Source of the DNA: an uncultured Anaerolineales bacterium
GTDB taxonomy: Bacteria > Chloroflexota > Anaerolineae > Anaerolineales > Villigracilaceae
Direction: 5' to 3'
NCBI GenBank assembly: GCA_937960595.1
Contig: CALGPL010000065.1
Coordinates: 1 to 57,765 of the forward strand
DNA length: 57,765 nt
Under the pieces are notes generated by a model. The model had not been told where the DNA came from. It saw nothing but the letters and a program-made list of their open reading frames with translations, and did not search any database. This document shows positions 42,855 through 50,198 of the stretch, piece after piece. Position numbers and translations under genes: made by a program. The first letter of the stretch is position 1; each line of letters starts with the position of its first letter.

Positions 42855-44170
42855 TATGTGTTCTCCTTTCTGACAAGTTTATTGACCAGCAGACCCCAAA
42901 CTGCCACCAGCCCACACAGCACGGCGGACAGTACAAAAGGCCCCTGGTAGATCCATTGGTCGAACAGAACGCCGCCGAGCAGGAAAGCCAGCATGATGCC
43001 CAGCGCACCGCAGAAGCCGTAGAATCCCATCACCGAGCCGCGCACTGCTTCGGGTGACTGCTGGGCGACGAGCGCCCCGCCAGTGATGATGCCGCTGATT
43101 TGTACGAACCCCATGAACAGGCCGAGCAGAATCATGAGGCCGCTCAACGGGTTGGAGATGAGCAAGGTAGCGGCGAAAACCAGCGCTGTCAGCCCGGCAG
43201 CCAGTGAGACGGCTCTGACGCGCCCCATCCTGTCGGACAGGATGCCGAAGACCGGAGCGGCGATGAGGCCAGATATCTGCGAAATGCCGATGATCATCCC
43301 GGCGCGCGCCAGCGCCTCGGCGCTGGTCAAATCGGCCTGGGTGGTGCCGTAGGTGACAATCCAGAGCGTGAAAAAGGTCCCCACCACACTGATCGCCCCA
43401 GAGGCGACAAAGTTAATCCCATAGGCTAGCGAAATGCCGGGGTCTTTGGCAGCAGCCTGGAGGGCATCGCGGGCGATCTGTAGAACGGCGCGTCTTTCCT
43501 CGCCTGGTTTTGTAGTCCTGGCCATTAGGCCCGTGCCGACGATGACCATGGCCAGCAGGCCCAGTCCTGCCACGATCCAGTAGGTGTATCTCCCAGCGGC
43601 GACAGCAGACAGACCGACATCTTGGAACACGGACGGCAGACGTAGGAACAGGAAGACGGTCAGCATGGCACCGATGCCGCCCGCGGTGGCCACCAAGCCG
43701 TAGGCCTTGCCGCGGTCCTTGTTGTCCACGTAGTCGCCCAGTAGAGCGTTGTTCATCGTGGTTGACGCATTGGTGCCGGTGGCGAACAACATGCGCACTG
43801 CGTAGAGCAAGACTACGCTCCCGGCCAAGGGGTAGATGGCGATGCCGATGGCGGAGATGAGAAAACCGAGGGCATAAACGATGCGGCGCCCCAGGCGGTC
43901 AGAAAGTGTACCCCAGATGCCAGGCATGACCAGCCCCACCAGCGTATGGGCAAAGCCGAGGTAGCCGCTCAACTGACCCTGCTGTTCGGCAGGGATATGC
44001 AGGATTTCGGTCAGGATGAAGGGCTGGGCCTGCGGCACGAAGGTCGAAAACATCATCATGAACACCGAACCGATTACGTAGGCGGTCATGTTGCCGCGCT
44101 TCACCCCTGCCAACAGTTGGATCGGTCCCCATTTCGCTGCAAACTCATTCCTCTCGGTACTTACGTTCAT
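42854..44170 (-). CDS. Major facilitator superfamily transporter
   Basis: 438 residues, twelve predicted helices in two halves. The MFS loop 2-3 motif is GTLSDRLGRRIVY, repeated in the second half as GILSDRMGRVRA. NNALLGDYV and GDYVDNKDRGKAYG are further family marks. Substrate unknown. Its place inside the acyl-CoA cluster suggests that it moves the substrate or product of that pathway. A gap of 38 bases separates it from the DUF35 gene. Confidence 0.92.
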   Translation of the reverse strand: MNVSTERNEFAAKWGPIQLLAGVKRGNMTAYVIGSVFMMMFSTFVPQAQPFILTEILHIPAEQQGQLSGYLGFAHTLVGLVMPGIWGTLSDRLGRRIVYALGFLISAIGIAIYPLAGSVVLLYAVRMLFATGTNASTTMNNALLGDYVDNKDRGKAYGLVATAGGIGAMLTVFLFLRLPSVFQDVGLSAVAAGRYTYWIVAGLGLLAMVIVGTGLMARTTKPGEERRAVLQIARDALQAAAKDPGISLAYGINFVASGAISVVGTFFTLWIVTYGTTQADLTSAEALARAGMIIGISQISGLIAAPVFGILSDRMGRVRAVSLAAGLTALVFAATLLISNPLSGLMILLGLFMGFVQISGIITGGALVAQQSPEAVRGSVMGFYGFCGALGIMLAFLLGGVLFDQWIYQGPFVLSAVLCGLVAVWGLLVNKLVRKENT

Positions 44171-44208
44171 GGTGTCCTCTCGAATTGCGTGGGGGCGAGC
44201 CCCACAGG

Positions 44209-44655
44209 TTATTTATCCAACACGAATCCGTAACCGTAGACCCAGGCGCCGGTGTCTTCGCGCCGGTGCTTGCGCAGCACCATCTTGACCCGCGCTCCGG
44301 GCTGCACCTCGGCCGGGTCGGCGATCTGCATGATGTCCACCATCAGGTGGATGCCGTCGTCCAGCCGGACGATGGCCTGAACGCGCGGCAGGTAATCGCC
44401 GTAGCCGACCGCCGGGAAGCCGACGTCGTCCAGCGCCACGGCGACGATTTCGCCGGTCTGGGCGCAGGGATAGGGTTCCATGGCGCGGGCGTGACAGGAC
44501 GGGCAAATCAATCCGGTGCGGGGTGGGAAGAACTTCTCGCCGCAGGCCGTGCAGCGCGTCCCCTCCAGCCGGTAGCGGGCGGCGCGGTTGCGGTACCACA
44601 GGGTCGAGGAGAACGTGTCCCAGCGGACGAATTGTTCGGGGAATTGGTCGCTCAT
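44209..44655 (-). CDS. DUF35 zinc-ribbon/OB-fold acyl-CoA-binding protein
   Basis: 148 residues. A zinc ribbon with C35-x2-C38 and C51-x2-C54 is followed by an OB fold (about 60-145). DUF35 proteins bind acyl-CoA and bridge thiolase-type enzymes, as in the archaeal thiolase/HMG-CoA-synthase complex and in Ltp2-ChsH2 of steroid degradation. I chose ATG 44655, two bases after the thiolase stop; a longer frame upstream is a shadow of the thiolase. A complex with the thiolase next to it is very likely. Confidence 0.92.
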   Translation of the reverse strand: MSDQFPEQFVRWDTFSSTLWYRNRAARYRLEGTRCTACGEKFFPPRTGLICPSCHARAMEPYPCAQTGEIVAVALDDVGFPAVGYGDYLPRVQAIVRLDDGIHLMVDIMQIADPAEVQPGARVKMVLRKHRREDTGAWVYGYGFVLDK

Positions 44656-44657
44656 CG

Positions 44658-45851
44658 TTACCAGCCTTTCTGCACCACGCCGACCACATCGAGCGAGTGG
44701 TGCGTGCCGTAGGAAGTGTTGACGCCGACGCGGGCATCCTTGACCTGCCGCTCGCCGCACTTGCCGAGGAGTTGCCAGTAATTCTCCAGCACCCCGGCCT
44801 GAAAGTCCGAACCGGCCGAACCGTGACCAAAGGCCAGGCCACCGCCGTAGGTGTTGACCGGACAGCGGCTCTCCAGCGTCATCCCGCCCGAAAGGACGTA
44901 GTCCTTGCCCTTGCCGATTTCGCACAAGCCGAGGGCCTCGATCGCCATCATGCCCTCATAGGCAGTCAGGTCATGCACCTGCACCAGGTTGACGTCTTCT
45001 TTCTTGATTCCGGCAACCTCGTAGGCCTCGCGGGCGGCAGCCATCAGGCCGGGCAATTCGGCCATGTCGTACTCGCGCATCCCGTTCACCGGATAGTGGA
45101 AGAAATTGCCCACATAGGGCGGGCGGAAGGCGTAGGCCACATCGAAGAAGACCGGTTTGTCGGTGTATTTGCGGGCCACATCCTCGCCGACGAAGACCAT
45201 TGCGCTGGCCACCCCGCCGCGGTTGGTGGCCTGACGGTCGCGCTCGGCATCCGGCGTGTCGGCGCACAGTTCCTCCAGGACGGGCATCGGCTTGGAATAG
45301 TTGGCTGCCAGCGGATTGCGGCGGGCGTACCAGTTGCACCAATAGGCCCACTGACCGGCAGCCTCCAGCGGGACGTTGTACTTGCGGCGGTAATAGGCGT
45401 CGCGCATCGCGCCGTAGTTGATGTGGGTCAGGCCCATCATGTAGTCGAAGTCCACGTAGTTGCCTTGTGAGTTCATGGCTTCCATGGCATCGTAGTTATC
45501 GGAGCGGGCGAAGCCCATCGAGACGACCACGTCGCAGCGGCCGGAGGCAATCGCGTTCCAGGCCGTGTAGGAGGCAATGCCATTGCCGGCGCAGGCATTG
45601 GTGATCGGGATGAGCGGCTTGGGCAGGATGCCTAAAGCCTCGGCAATCTGCGGACCGGGCGAGGAGTCGGCAATGGCGCGGTCGTTGTAGTTGCAGGCCA
45701 CCAGGTCCACGTCCCGCACCGGCACGCCGGCGTCCTGCAGGGCGTTCCAGAAGGCCTCGGCCGCCATTTGCCGCCAGGTCCAATCCATCGGGATATTGGG
45801 AGGCGTAATCGCCCCGCCAATCATCATCACTCTGCGTAGAATTTTTCCCAT
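44658..45851 (-). CDS. Thiolase-family enzyme (SCP-x/archaeal type)
   Basis: 397 residues of the thiolase fold. The acyl-carrying cysteine is C87 in TNACAGNG. H293 lies in QVHDLTAYEG and H343 in AFGHGSAGS, the places of the usual catalytic histidines. Many aromatic residues (AYWCNWYARRN) suggest a bulky acyl pocket. The DUF35 gene follows by two bases and an HMG-CoA-synthase-like gene precedes it, as in archaeal thiolase complexes. It may condense or cleave acyl-CoA. Confidence 0.92.
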   Translation of the reverse strand: MGKILRRVMMIGGAITPPNIPMDWTWRQMAAEAFWNALQDAGVPVRDVDLVACNYNDRAIADSSPGPQIAEALGILPKPLIPITNACAGNGIASYTAWNAIASGRCDVVVSMGFARSDNYDAMEAMNSQGNYVDFDYMMGLTHINYGAMRDAYYRRKYNVPLEAAGQWAYWCNWYARRNPLAANYSKPMPVLEELCADTPDAERDRQATNRGGVASAMVFVGEDVARKYTDKPVFFDVAYAFRPPYVGNFFHYPVNGMREYDMAELPGLMAAAREAYEVAGIKKEDVNLVQVHDLTAYEGMMAIEALGLCEIGKGKDYVLSGGMTLESRCPVNTYGGGLAFGHGSAGSDFQAGVLENYWQLLGKCGERQVKDARVGVNTSYGTHHSLDVVGVVQKGW

Positions 45852-45862
45852 TCGTACCTCCA

Positions 45863-45926
45863 GTAGGACAGCCTTTCCAGGCTGTCATTTCCAGGCCGTC
45901 GTGGCAGGCTGGAAAGCCTGCCCTAC
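45863..45926. repeat. Palindromic interspersed repeat between thiolase and HMGCS-like genes
   Basis: Two imperfectly inverted arms begin and end GTAGG/CCTAC. Each contains a smaller palindrome of CAGGCT-TTCC-AGCCTG type. It is transcribed within the operon and could fold into a long hairpin. Confidence 0.7.
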
Positions 45927-45932
45927 GGGTGT

Positions 45933-47015
45933 TTAATAGAAATTGCTCAGGCGGTGCGGCGACTGGATGTACTTCTGTTCGTACTTGCTCATCGTCGCGT
46001 AGTCCACCATGATTTTGTCCTCGAGTTGCTGGATAACCAGCCCGCTCTGCGGACGGCGTTCGTTCACCGCCTCGGTGGTGACCAGCGACCAGGCGTCGCA
46101 GCCGGCTCCGGCCCCGTAGTCAATCACGCCGATGCGTTCGCCCGGCTCGGCGAAGTCGAGGATGTGCGCCAGCGAGAGCGGGACTCCCGCCGCGCCGCAG
46201 TCGCCGATTTGGGCAGTCAGCACGTAGGGCAGCACCTGCATCATGTCCAGTTCGAGTTTGCCCATCGTCATCAGCGGGCGGATGCCGGTCTTCTGCGGGA
46301 CGGCAAATTTGGAGAAGTCGGCCGGGGTCAGGCCGGTCTTCTCGAAGAGCGCTTTGCCCGCCGGCACGACGTGGTCGAGCAGCCCCCAGTTGGCTACCCA
46401 GCCGTAGAAGCCGGCGCCCGGCTGGATGAAGCGCTCGCCCTCGACGCGGAAGTAGTCGTTCTGGTCGTGGCTGTGGGTGGCGAAGGCCTCCAGCGCGGCA
46501 ATCGGATTCTCTTTTCCGAGCAGGAAGGCCACCGCGCCCGCCGAGGCGACATATTCCAGCACCATGCCGGGCTGGGTGTGACGGTTGACCGTATCGGCGG
46601 CGACGACCAGGGCATAGTCCATCTGCCCGGATTCGATCAGCCCGGCCGCCAGCCAGAGGGCAGTGGAGCCGGACTTGTCGGCGCACTGGATGTCGCTCGC
46701 CAGGGCCGTTTCGGGCAGGCCGAGGGCGTCCACCATCACGGTGGCGGCGGCTTTGGTGGCGTAGGGGCTGGTGCCGCTGCCCAGGAACAGCGCGCCGATC
46801 TTTTCGGTCCCGACCCCGCCGCGCTCGAGGGCCTGTTTGGCGGCCGCCACGGCCAGGGTCAGCGTGTCTTCTTCGGGGCCCAGAACACCGCGTTCGCCAA
46901 TCGAGAGCAGGTCAAAGAAAGAGGTCGAGAGATTCTTCCAGACCTTCCAGATCTCGGCTGCCTCGATGCGGTGACGCGGCAGGGCCACGCCGTAGGAGAG
47001 AATGCCTGTCTTCAA
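45933..47015 (-). CDS. HMG-CoA-synthase-like thiolase-superfamily enzyme lacking Glu and His
   Basis: 360 residues similar to archaeal-type HMG-CoA synthase. The acyl cysteine is C111 in SDIQCADKSGSTAL. The usual GSES-PYA motif is GSG81TSPYA, losing the catalytic Glu. The VFHxPN segment reads FAVP240QKTG by hand alignment, losing the catalytic His. A true HMG-CoA synthase is therefore unlikely. It could be another condensing enzyme or a structural partner of the adjacent thiolase and DUF35. Upstream lies SCP2 with a repeat in the 59-base gap. Confidence 0.85.
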   Translation of the reverse strand: MKTGILSYGVALPRHRIEAAEIWKVWKNLSTSFFDLLSIGERGVLGPEEDTLTLAVAAAKQALERGGVGTEKIGALFLGSGTSPYATKAAATVMVDALGLPETALASDIQCADKSGSTALWLAAGLIESGQMDYALVVAADTVNRHTQPGMVLEYVASAGAVAFLLGKENPIAALEAFATHSHDQNDYFRVEGERFIQPGAGFYGWVANWGLLDHVVPAGKALFEKTGLTPADFSKFAVPQKTGIRPLMTMGKLELDMMQVLPYVLTAQIGDCGAAGVPLSLAHILDFAEPGERIGVIDYGAGAGCDAWSLVTTEAVNERRPQSGLVIQQLEDKIMVDYATMSKYEQKYIQSPHRLSNFY

Positions 47016-47033
47016 GGGAACCTCCTGTTTTCA

Positions 47034-47071
47034 GACCGCAGACGGCGGACGGCCATCCACGGTTTGCGGTC
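47034..47071. repeat. Interspersed repeat with inverted ends
   Basis: Ends GACCGCA (47034-47040) and TGCGGTC (47065-47071) are inverted. GACGGCGGAC (47041-47050) is the reverse complement of the decamer at 1563-1572 and 34602-34611. Confidence 0.65.
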
Positions 47072-47074
47072 GGT

Positions 47075-47407
47075 TTAATATTTCTTCGGCAAATTCCACA
47101 GACCCGAAAAGGCAATGGCGTCCATCATCGGGCCTTTCATCTTCAGCAGTTTGGCGTTGACCAGTTTCATCGGCGGCACTTCACCGGTGAACATCTGGAC
47201 GATGTACTCGCTGTTGCCGCTGATGACCAGTTTGGGTTCGCGCGTCTGGCCCTCTTCGATCGTCGCCGTGCCATCCTGGACAATGAGAGTCCATTGCGAC
47301 GGCTCCTGCCCCTGCAGGTCGAACAGGATGACGCGGTTCCAGCCCTTGGCCTTTTCGGGCTTGAACAGGCCGGGCAGGCTCATCATGACTTCCTTGATTG
47401 TGGACAT
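47075..47407 (-). CDS. SCP2 sterol-transfer-like protein
   Basis: 110 residues of the SCP2 fold: WNRVILFDLQG, SQWTLIVQDG, KLVISGNSEYIVQMFTGE, then VNAKLLKMKGPM. These small proteins form a hydrophobic tunnel for lipids or acyl chains. Placed between a DUF6512-like gene and the HMGCS-like gene, it may present an acyl substrate to the thiolase-type enzymes. Confidence 0.88.
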   Translation of the reverse strand: MSTIKEVMMSLPGLFKPEKAKGWNRVILFDLQGQEPSQWTLIVQDGTATIEEGQTREPKLVISGNSEYIVQMFTGEVPPMKLVNAKLLKMKGPMMDAIAFSGLWNLPKKY

Positions 47408-47443
47408 TTTGGGTTCTCCTTTCGAGATTGAAGGGTTGAAAAT

Positions 47444-47974
47444 TTACCAGCCCGGCGGATTGGCAAACACATCCAGCCAGGGCAGGCGGTAGGTAAAGAT
47501 AATGAACTCGGACAAGGTAATGATGAACAGCGCCGCCGAACACCACTTCAGGCCGCGACCGAAGACGACCTTTTCGAGATGCTGTTCGATCAGCACGCCG
47601 GAAATGGAGTTCAGGAGGGTGGCCACATTGGCAAACAGAATTTCCAAAAACACGGTTTCAATCTTGACGAAGTAGGCCGCCGAGGTGTAGTACCAGGGGA
47701 TGACCAGCAGCGGGAACAGCACCGCCGTCAGGCCGCGCACGTGGAAGAAATGGGCGCGCCGCTCGAGACGCTTGGCAAAGACGGCGTACTCGATGAGAGA
47801 GACCAGGACATAGGCGAAGAACGCCACTTTCATGTGCTGGTAAATCGACTCGTTCGTCCCACTGAAGATGGCCGTCAGCGGACCGGGCAGCCAGTCGTAG
47901 AGAAAATGCAGCAGCAGGAAGGCGACCTGCAAAATCAGGACTTTGACCCACAGGGGAAAACGTTCTGGCCTCAT
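47444..47974 (-). CDS. Membrane protein, DUF6512-like (copy B)
   Basis: 176 residues, paralogue of the 40319-40882 gene. Shared motifs are SGTNESIYQHMK, FFAYVLVSLIEYAVFAKR, LEILFANVATLL and YRLPWLDVFANP. Five or six membrane helices. The two copies lie at opposite ends of the operon, 17 bases after the 345-residue gene here. Function unknown; a membrane-bound two-part complex is possible. Confidence 0.8.
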   Translation of the reverse strand: MRPERFPLWVKVLILQVAFLLLHFLYDWLPGPLTAIFSGTNESIYQHMKVAFFAYVLVSLIEYAVFAKRLERRAHFFHVRGLTAVLFPLLVIPWYYTSAAYFVKIETVFLEILFANVATLLNSISGVLIEQHLEKVVFGRGLKWCSAALFIITLSEFIIFTYRLPWLDVFANPPGW

Positions 47975-47991
47975 CTCGCCTCCTTGACCTC

Positions 47992-49029
47992 CTACTCCAC
48001 CGCACCGAAGATTTTCTCCTGCACCGTCAGGATGCGTTCCATATCGTCAGCAGGGACGGTGGTCAGTTCGAACAGACAGGCCCGATCGTCCAGGCCGAGC
48101 GAGACGACGCGGCGGTACTGCGGCGAGACCATCGGCGGCATGGTAATCATCATGGTCGCCTGACCGTGCGCCTCGCAGTAGCGGCAGATGCCGTAACCAA
48201 GGGCCAGTTTGGGCAGGCCGTTCCATTCGGCCACACGATGATAAATCCCGGCCAGTTCGCAGTTCTCCAGAATGCTCTGGCGGATGGTCTTTTCGCCCTC
48301 CTCGCGGTCTTCGCCCTTGCGGTAGAACTGGTCAGCGTACATGCCGCGCAGGCCGAGTTCCATCAGGTCGCCGATGTCTTCAAATCCGGCAGCCGGCAAG
48401 ACGGTGGCAAAGAATTCCTTGCTGACCTCCCACATGAACGTCTCGGCGGTCGCGTCCACCGCCCGGCGCAACGCTTCGGGACCTTCGCGCCGCACCAGCG
48501 CGGCGGCGTTGACCCCGCCCCCAATCAGGTAGCGGTTGTAGTTGGCCACCGAGCGCAGGCAGGAGTCGAACCACTTTTCGGCCAGATCGGAGGGAAACTG
48601 CCCGGCTTCGATGGCCGCCAGCGAGGCCTGCTGCCAGGCGCTCATCTGGTCGGCCCAATCGGCGGGCGTCTCCCAACCGGCGGCGACCAGGGCGTCGAGC
48701 CGCTCCGGAGGGACGATGCCATCGCGGGCGACCAGTTCGCGCATATCGTCCAGGTAGCGGGCGAAGAAGTCGGAGGCCTGGGCAGTCAATTCGGGATCAT
48801 CGGCCCAATCGGGGTGCCCGGCCCCCTCCAGCAGGGTGCGGAAGCGCAATTTCATCTCATGTTCGACCGAGACCCAGTAGGCAGCCATGACGCGCATGCC
48901 CGGGTACACATCGCCGTCCGGCAGGTCTTCGCCGTGGTAGAAGGCCTCCAGGCGGTTCTCGGCCAGCAGTTGGCGGGCGTGCTTCAGGTTGCGCGCCCAT
49001 TTGTGGTTGTGGAATTCGTCGTAGTGCAT
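47992..49029 (-). CDS. 345-residue protein of unknown function, first structural gene of the operon
   Basis: A mostly helical soluble protein. The start HYDEFHNHKWARNLKHARQ is charged. The C-terminal third (about 260-330) has ICRYCEAHGQATM and SLGLDDRACLFEL, a weak echo of the ATC-hydrolase/V4R-like domain, where the late cysteine follows a Gly-Asp pair. No confident family. I chose ATG 49029 because GGAGAG precedes it at good spacing; ATG 49053 upstream falls in the terminator region and gives eight more residues. It sits right after an attenuator-like hairpin. Confidence 0.75.
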   Translation of the reverse strand: MHYDEFHNHKWARNLKHARQLLAENRLEAFYHGEDLPDGDVYPGMRVMAAYWVSVEHEMKLRFRTLLEGAGHPDWADDPELTAQASDFFARYLDDMRELVARDGIVPPERLDALVAAGWETPADWADQMSAWQQASLAAIEAGQFPSDLAEKWFDSCLRSVANYNRYLIGGGVNAAALVRREGPEALRRAVDATAETFMWEVSKEFFATVLPAAGFEDIGDLMELGLRGMYADQFYRKGEDREEGEKTIRQSILENCELAGIYHRVAEWNGLPKLALGYGICRYCEAHGQATMMITMPPMVSPQYRRVVSLGLDDRACLFELTTVPADDMERILTVQEKIFGAVE

Positions 49030-49051
49030 GCTCTCTCCTTTCAAATCAAAC

Positions 49052-49077
49052 AAAAAGCCGCGCTCATTCCGCGCGGC
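49052..49077 (-). terminator. Terminator/attenuator between regulator and operon
   Basis: GCCGCGC (49057-49063) pairs with GCGCGGC (49071-49077). On the minus strand TTTTTGTTTG follows. It lies after the regulator stop and only about 25 bases before the next ATG, leaving almost no room for a separate promoter. Confidence 0.75.
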
Positions 49078-49083
49078 AAAGAC

Positions 49084-49695
49084 TCAGGGTTGCTCCTCCA
49101 TCATCCAAGACCCCTGACGGGCCTTGAGCAACTCATCGAGAGAACTGGTCGGCGGGGCGGTGATGATGACCAGCGTCAGCGGCTCGCTCTGGCTGGCGTT
49201 GATGAAGCGGCGGTGCGGCAGGTTGACGTAGTAGGCCAGGTCGCCCTGCTCCAGCGTCATCTCCTCGCCCGTCTCCGCGACGAGGCGGGCGCGTCCGCTC
49301 AGGACATAGACCAGGGTATCGGCCTCGTGCTGGCGGAAGTGCGGCTCCTCGCGCCCGGGCGCAATGTGGACGAGCAGCGGCTCCATGCGCGGATTGGGCC
49401 GGTTGACCAGCAGCGTGACCGAGGCGGGACTCTGCCCGTTCGCCTCCAGACGGCGCAGGATGTCGGCCCGGCGGGTGACCAGCACGGGGCTGTCGGCCTC
49501 GCCGCTGAAGAAGTGCACCATGTGAACCTGGTAGTAGCGCGCCAGGCGTTCGAGATTGTCCACGCTGACGGAAACCTTGTCGCGCTCCAGCATGCTGAGG
49601 AAGGAGACCGACAGGCCGGTGTCGGCGGCGACCTGCTCGAGGGTCAGGCCGCGCCCCTGGCGCAATTCTCGCAGACGGAGGCCGATGTTGGGCAT
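49084..49695 (-). CDS. XRE-family regulator with C-terminal cupin domain
   Basis: 203 residues. An N-terminal helix-turn-helix (about 5-60: LRELRQGRGLTLEQVAADTGLS with the turn at SVSFLSMLER) and a C-terminal cupin (about 100-190), which probably senses a small ligand. EEPHFRQHEADTLVYVLSG carries the metal-binding His and Glu. It is the first gene of the minus-strand cluster and probably controls it and itself: direct repeats overlap its promoter. Confidence 0.93.
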   Translation of the reverse strand: MPNIGLRLRELRQGRGLTLEQVAADTGLSVSFLSMLERDKVSVSVDNLERLARYYQVHMVHFFSGEADSPVLVTRRADILRRLEANGQSPASVTLLVNRPNPRMEPLLVHIAPGREEPHFRQHEADTLVYVLSGRARLVAETGEEMTLEQGDLAYYVNLPHRRFINASQSEPLTLVIITAPPTSSLDELLKARQGSWMMEEQP

Positions 49696-49717
49696 GGGGA
49701 ACCTTTTCCAAATAAAG

Positions 49718-49753
49718 AAATTTTTCAGTATTATGATAGCAAATTTTTAGTAT
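49718..49753. promoter_or_regulatory. Direct-repeat operator candidate
   Basis: AAATTTTTCAGTAT (49718-49731) and AAATTTTTAGTAT (49741-49753), 23 bases start to start. One copy overlaps the transcription start region, the other the promoter spacer. Confidence 0.5.
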
Positions 49754-49761
49754 CATGTCAA
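49733..49761 (-). promoter_or_regulatory. Sigma70-type promoter of the regulator and operon
   Basis: On the minus strand: perfect TTGACA (49756-49761), 17-base spacer, TATCAT (49733-49738). It is in a strongly AT-rich island within a GC-rich region. Confidence 0.8.
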
Positions 49762-49798
49762 TAGATGCGATAAATTTCAATATATATAAAAAAAAGAA

Positions 49799-49816
49799 GC
49801 GGGCGCATGCGCCCGC
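49799..49816 (-). terminator. Perfect 18-base palindrome with adjacent A/T run, minus-strand terminator candidate
   Basis: GCGGGCGCATGCGCCCGC. On the minus strand it is followed by TTCTTTTTTT, so it could end a short transcript from the region 49870-50150. A next inverted stretch (CTGGAAAGCC with GCTTTCCA) adjoins it. Confidence 0.6.
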
Positions 49817-49871
49817 CTACTGTCTGGAAAGCCGTCGTTCGCTTTCCATATTTAAATCCACTTGCCAATCC

Positions 49872-49940
49872 TCAAAGTATGGAAAGCCAATCCCCGGCCG
49901 GCTGCGGCGTGACGCGAGGGTTGGGGCGATCGTCGGTCAT
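49872..49940 (-). CDS. Possible 22-residue peptide
   Basis: A short frame, ATG at 49940, sequence MTDDRPNPRVTPQPAGDWL and three more residues. Its ATG overlaps the stop of the small frame upstream (ATGA). The terminator at 49799-49816 follows. No known peptide family. Evidence is positional only, so it may be untranslated. Confidence 0.25.
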   Translation of the reverse strand: MTDDRPNPRVTPQPAGDWLSIL

Positions 49941-50065
49941 TCCATCCACAATCCGCCGCCGGCGTCCATCCAGCCGGTAATTGTTTCCACGGCCGCGGGG
50001 ATGTCGTTATCCGAGATATCCAGGTCCGGCCGCGGCAGGAGGGATTCGCCCGCCAGCCGCCACAT
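49937..50065 (-). CDS. Possible small protein of 42 residues, or remnant of a longer gene
   Basis: Frame from ATG 50065 with AGGA six bases before it: WRLAGESLLPRPDLDIS, then IPAAVETITGWMDAGGGLW. The codon use looks coding-like (GC-rich third bases, amphipathic pattern). The same frame stays open upstream to about 50136 and encodes YEDLTRFVRPQELM without a normal start, so this could also be the 3' end of a degraded gene. A TATAAT (reverse) lies at 50143-50148. The rest of 49763-50198 shows only repeats and AT-rich DNA. Confidence 0.35.
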   Translation of the reverse strand: MWRLAGESLLPRPDLDISDNDIPAAVETITGWMDAGGGLWME

Positions 50066-50198
50066 GAGTTCCTGTGGGCGGACGAAGCGTGTCAGATCCT
50101 CGTACTGGTAAGTTTGTGTCCCATTGCAAGCCTGCTTTCAAAATTATAAACTCAGCCGGCCAACTTTATGGTATGATTTTGCCACCTACAGGTAACCT

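Noticed and set aside
45933-47015. True HMG-CoA synthase of a mevalonate pathway
   Set aside because: Catalytic Glu and His positions are changed, and no HMG-CoA reductase or mevalonate kinase is present in the window.
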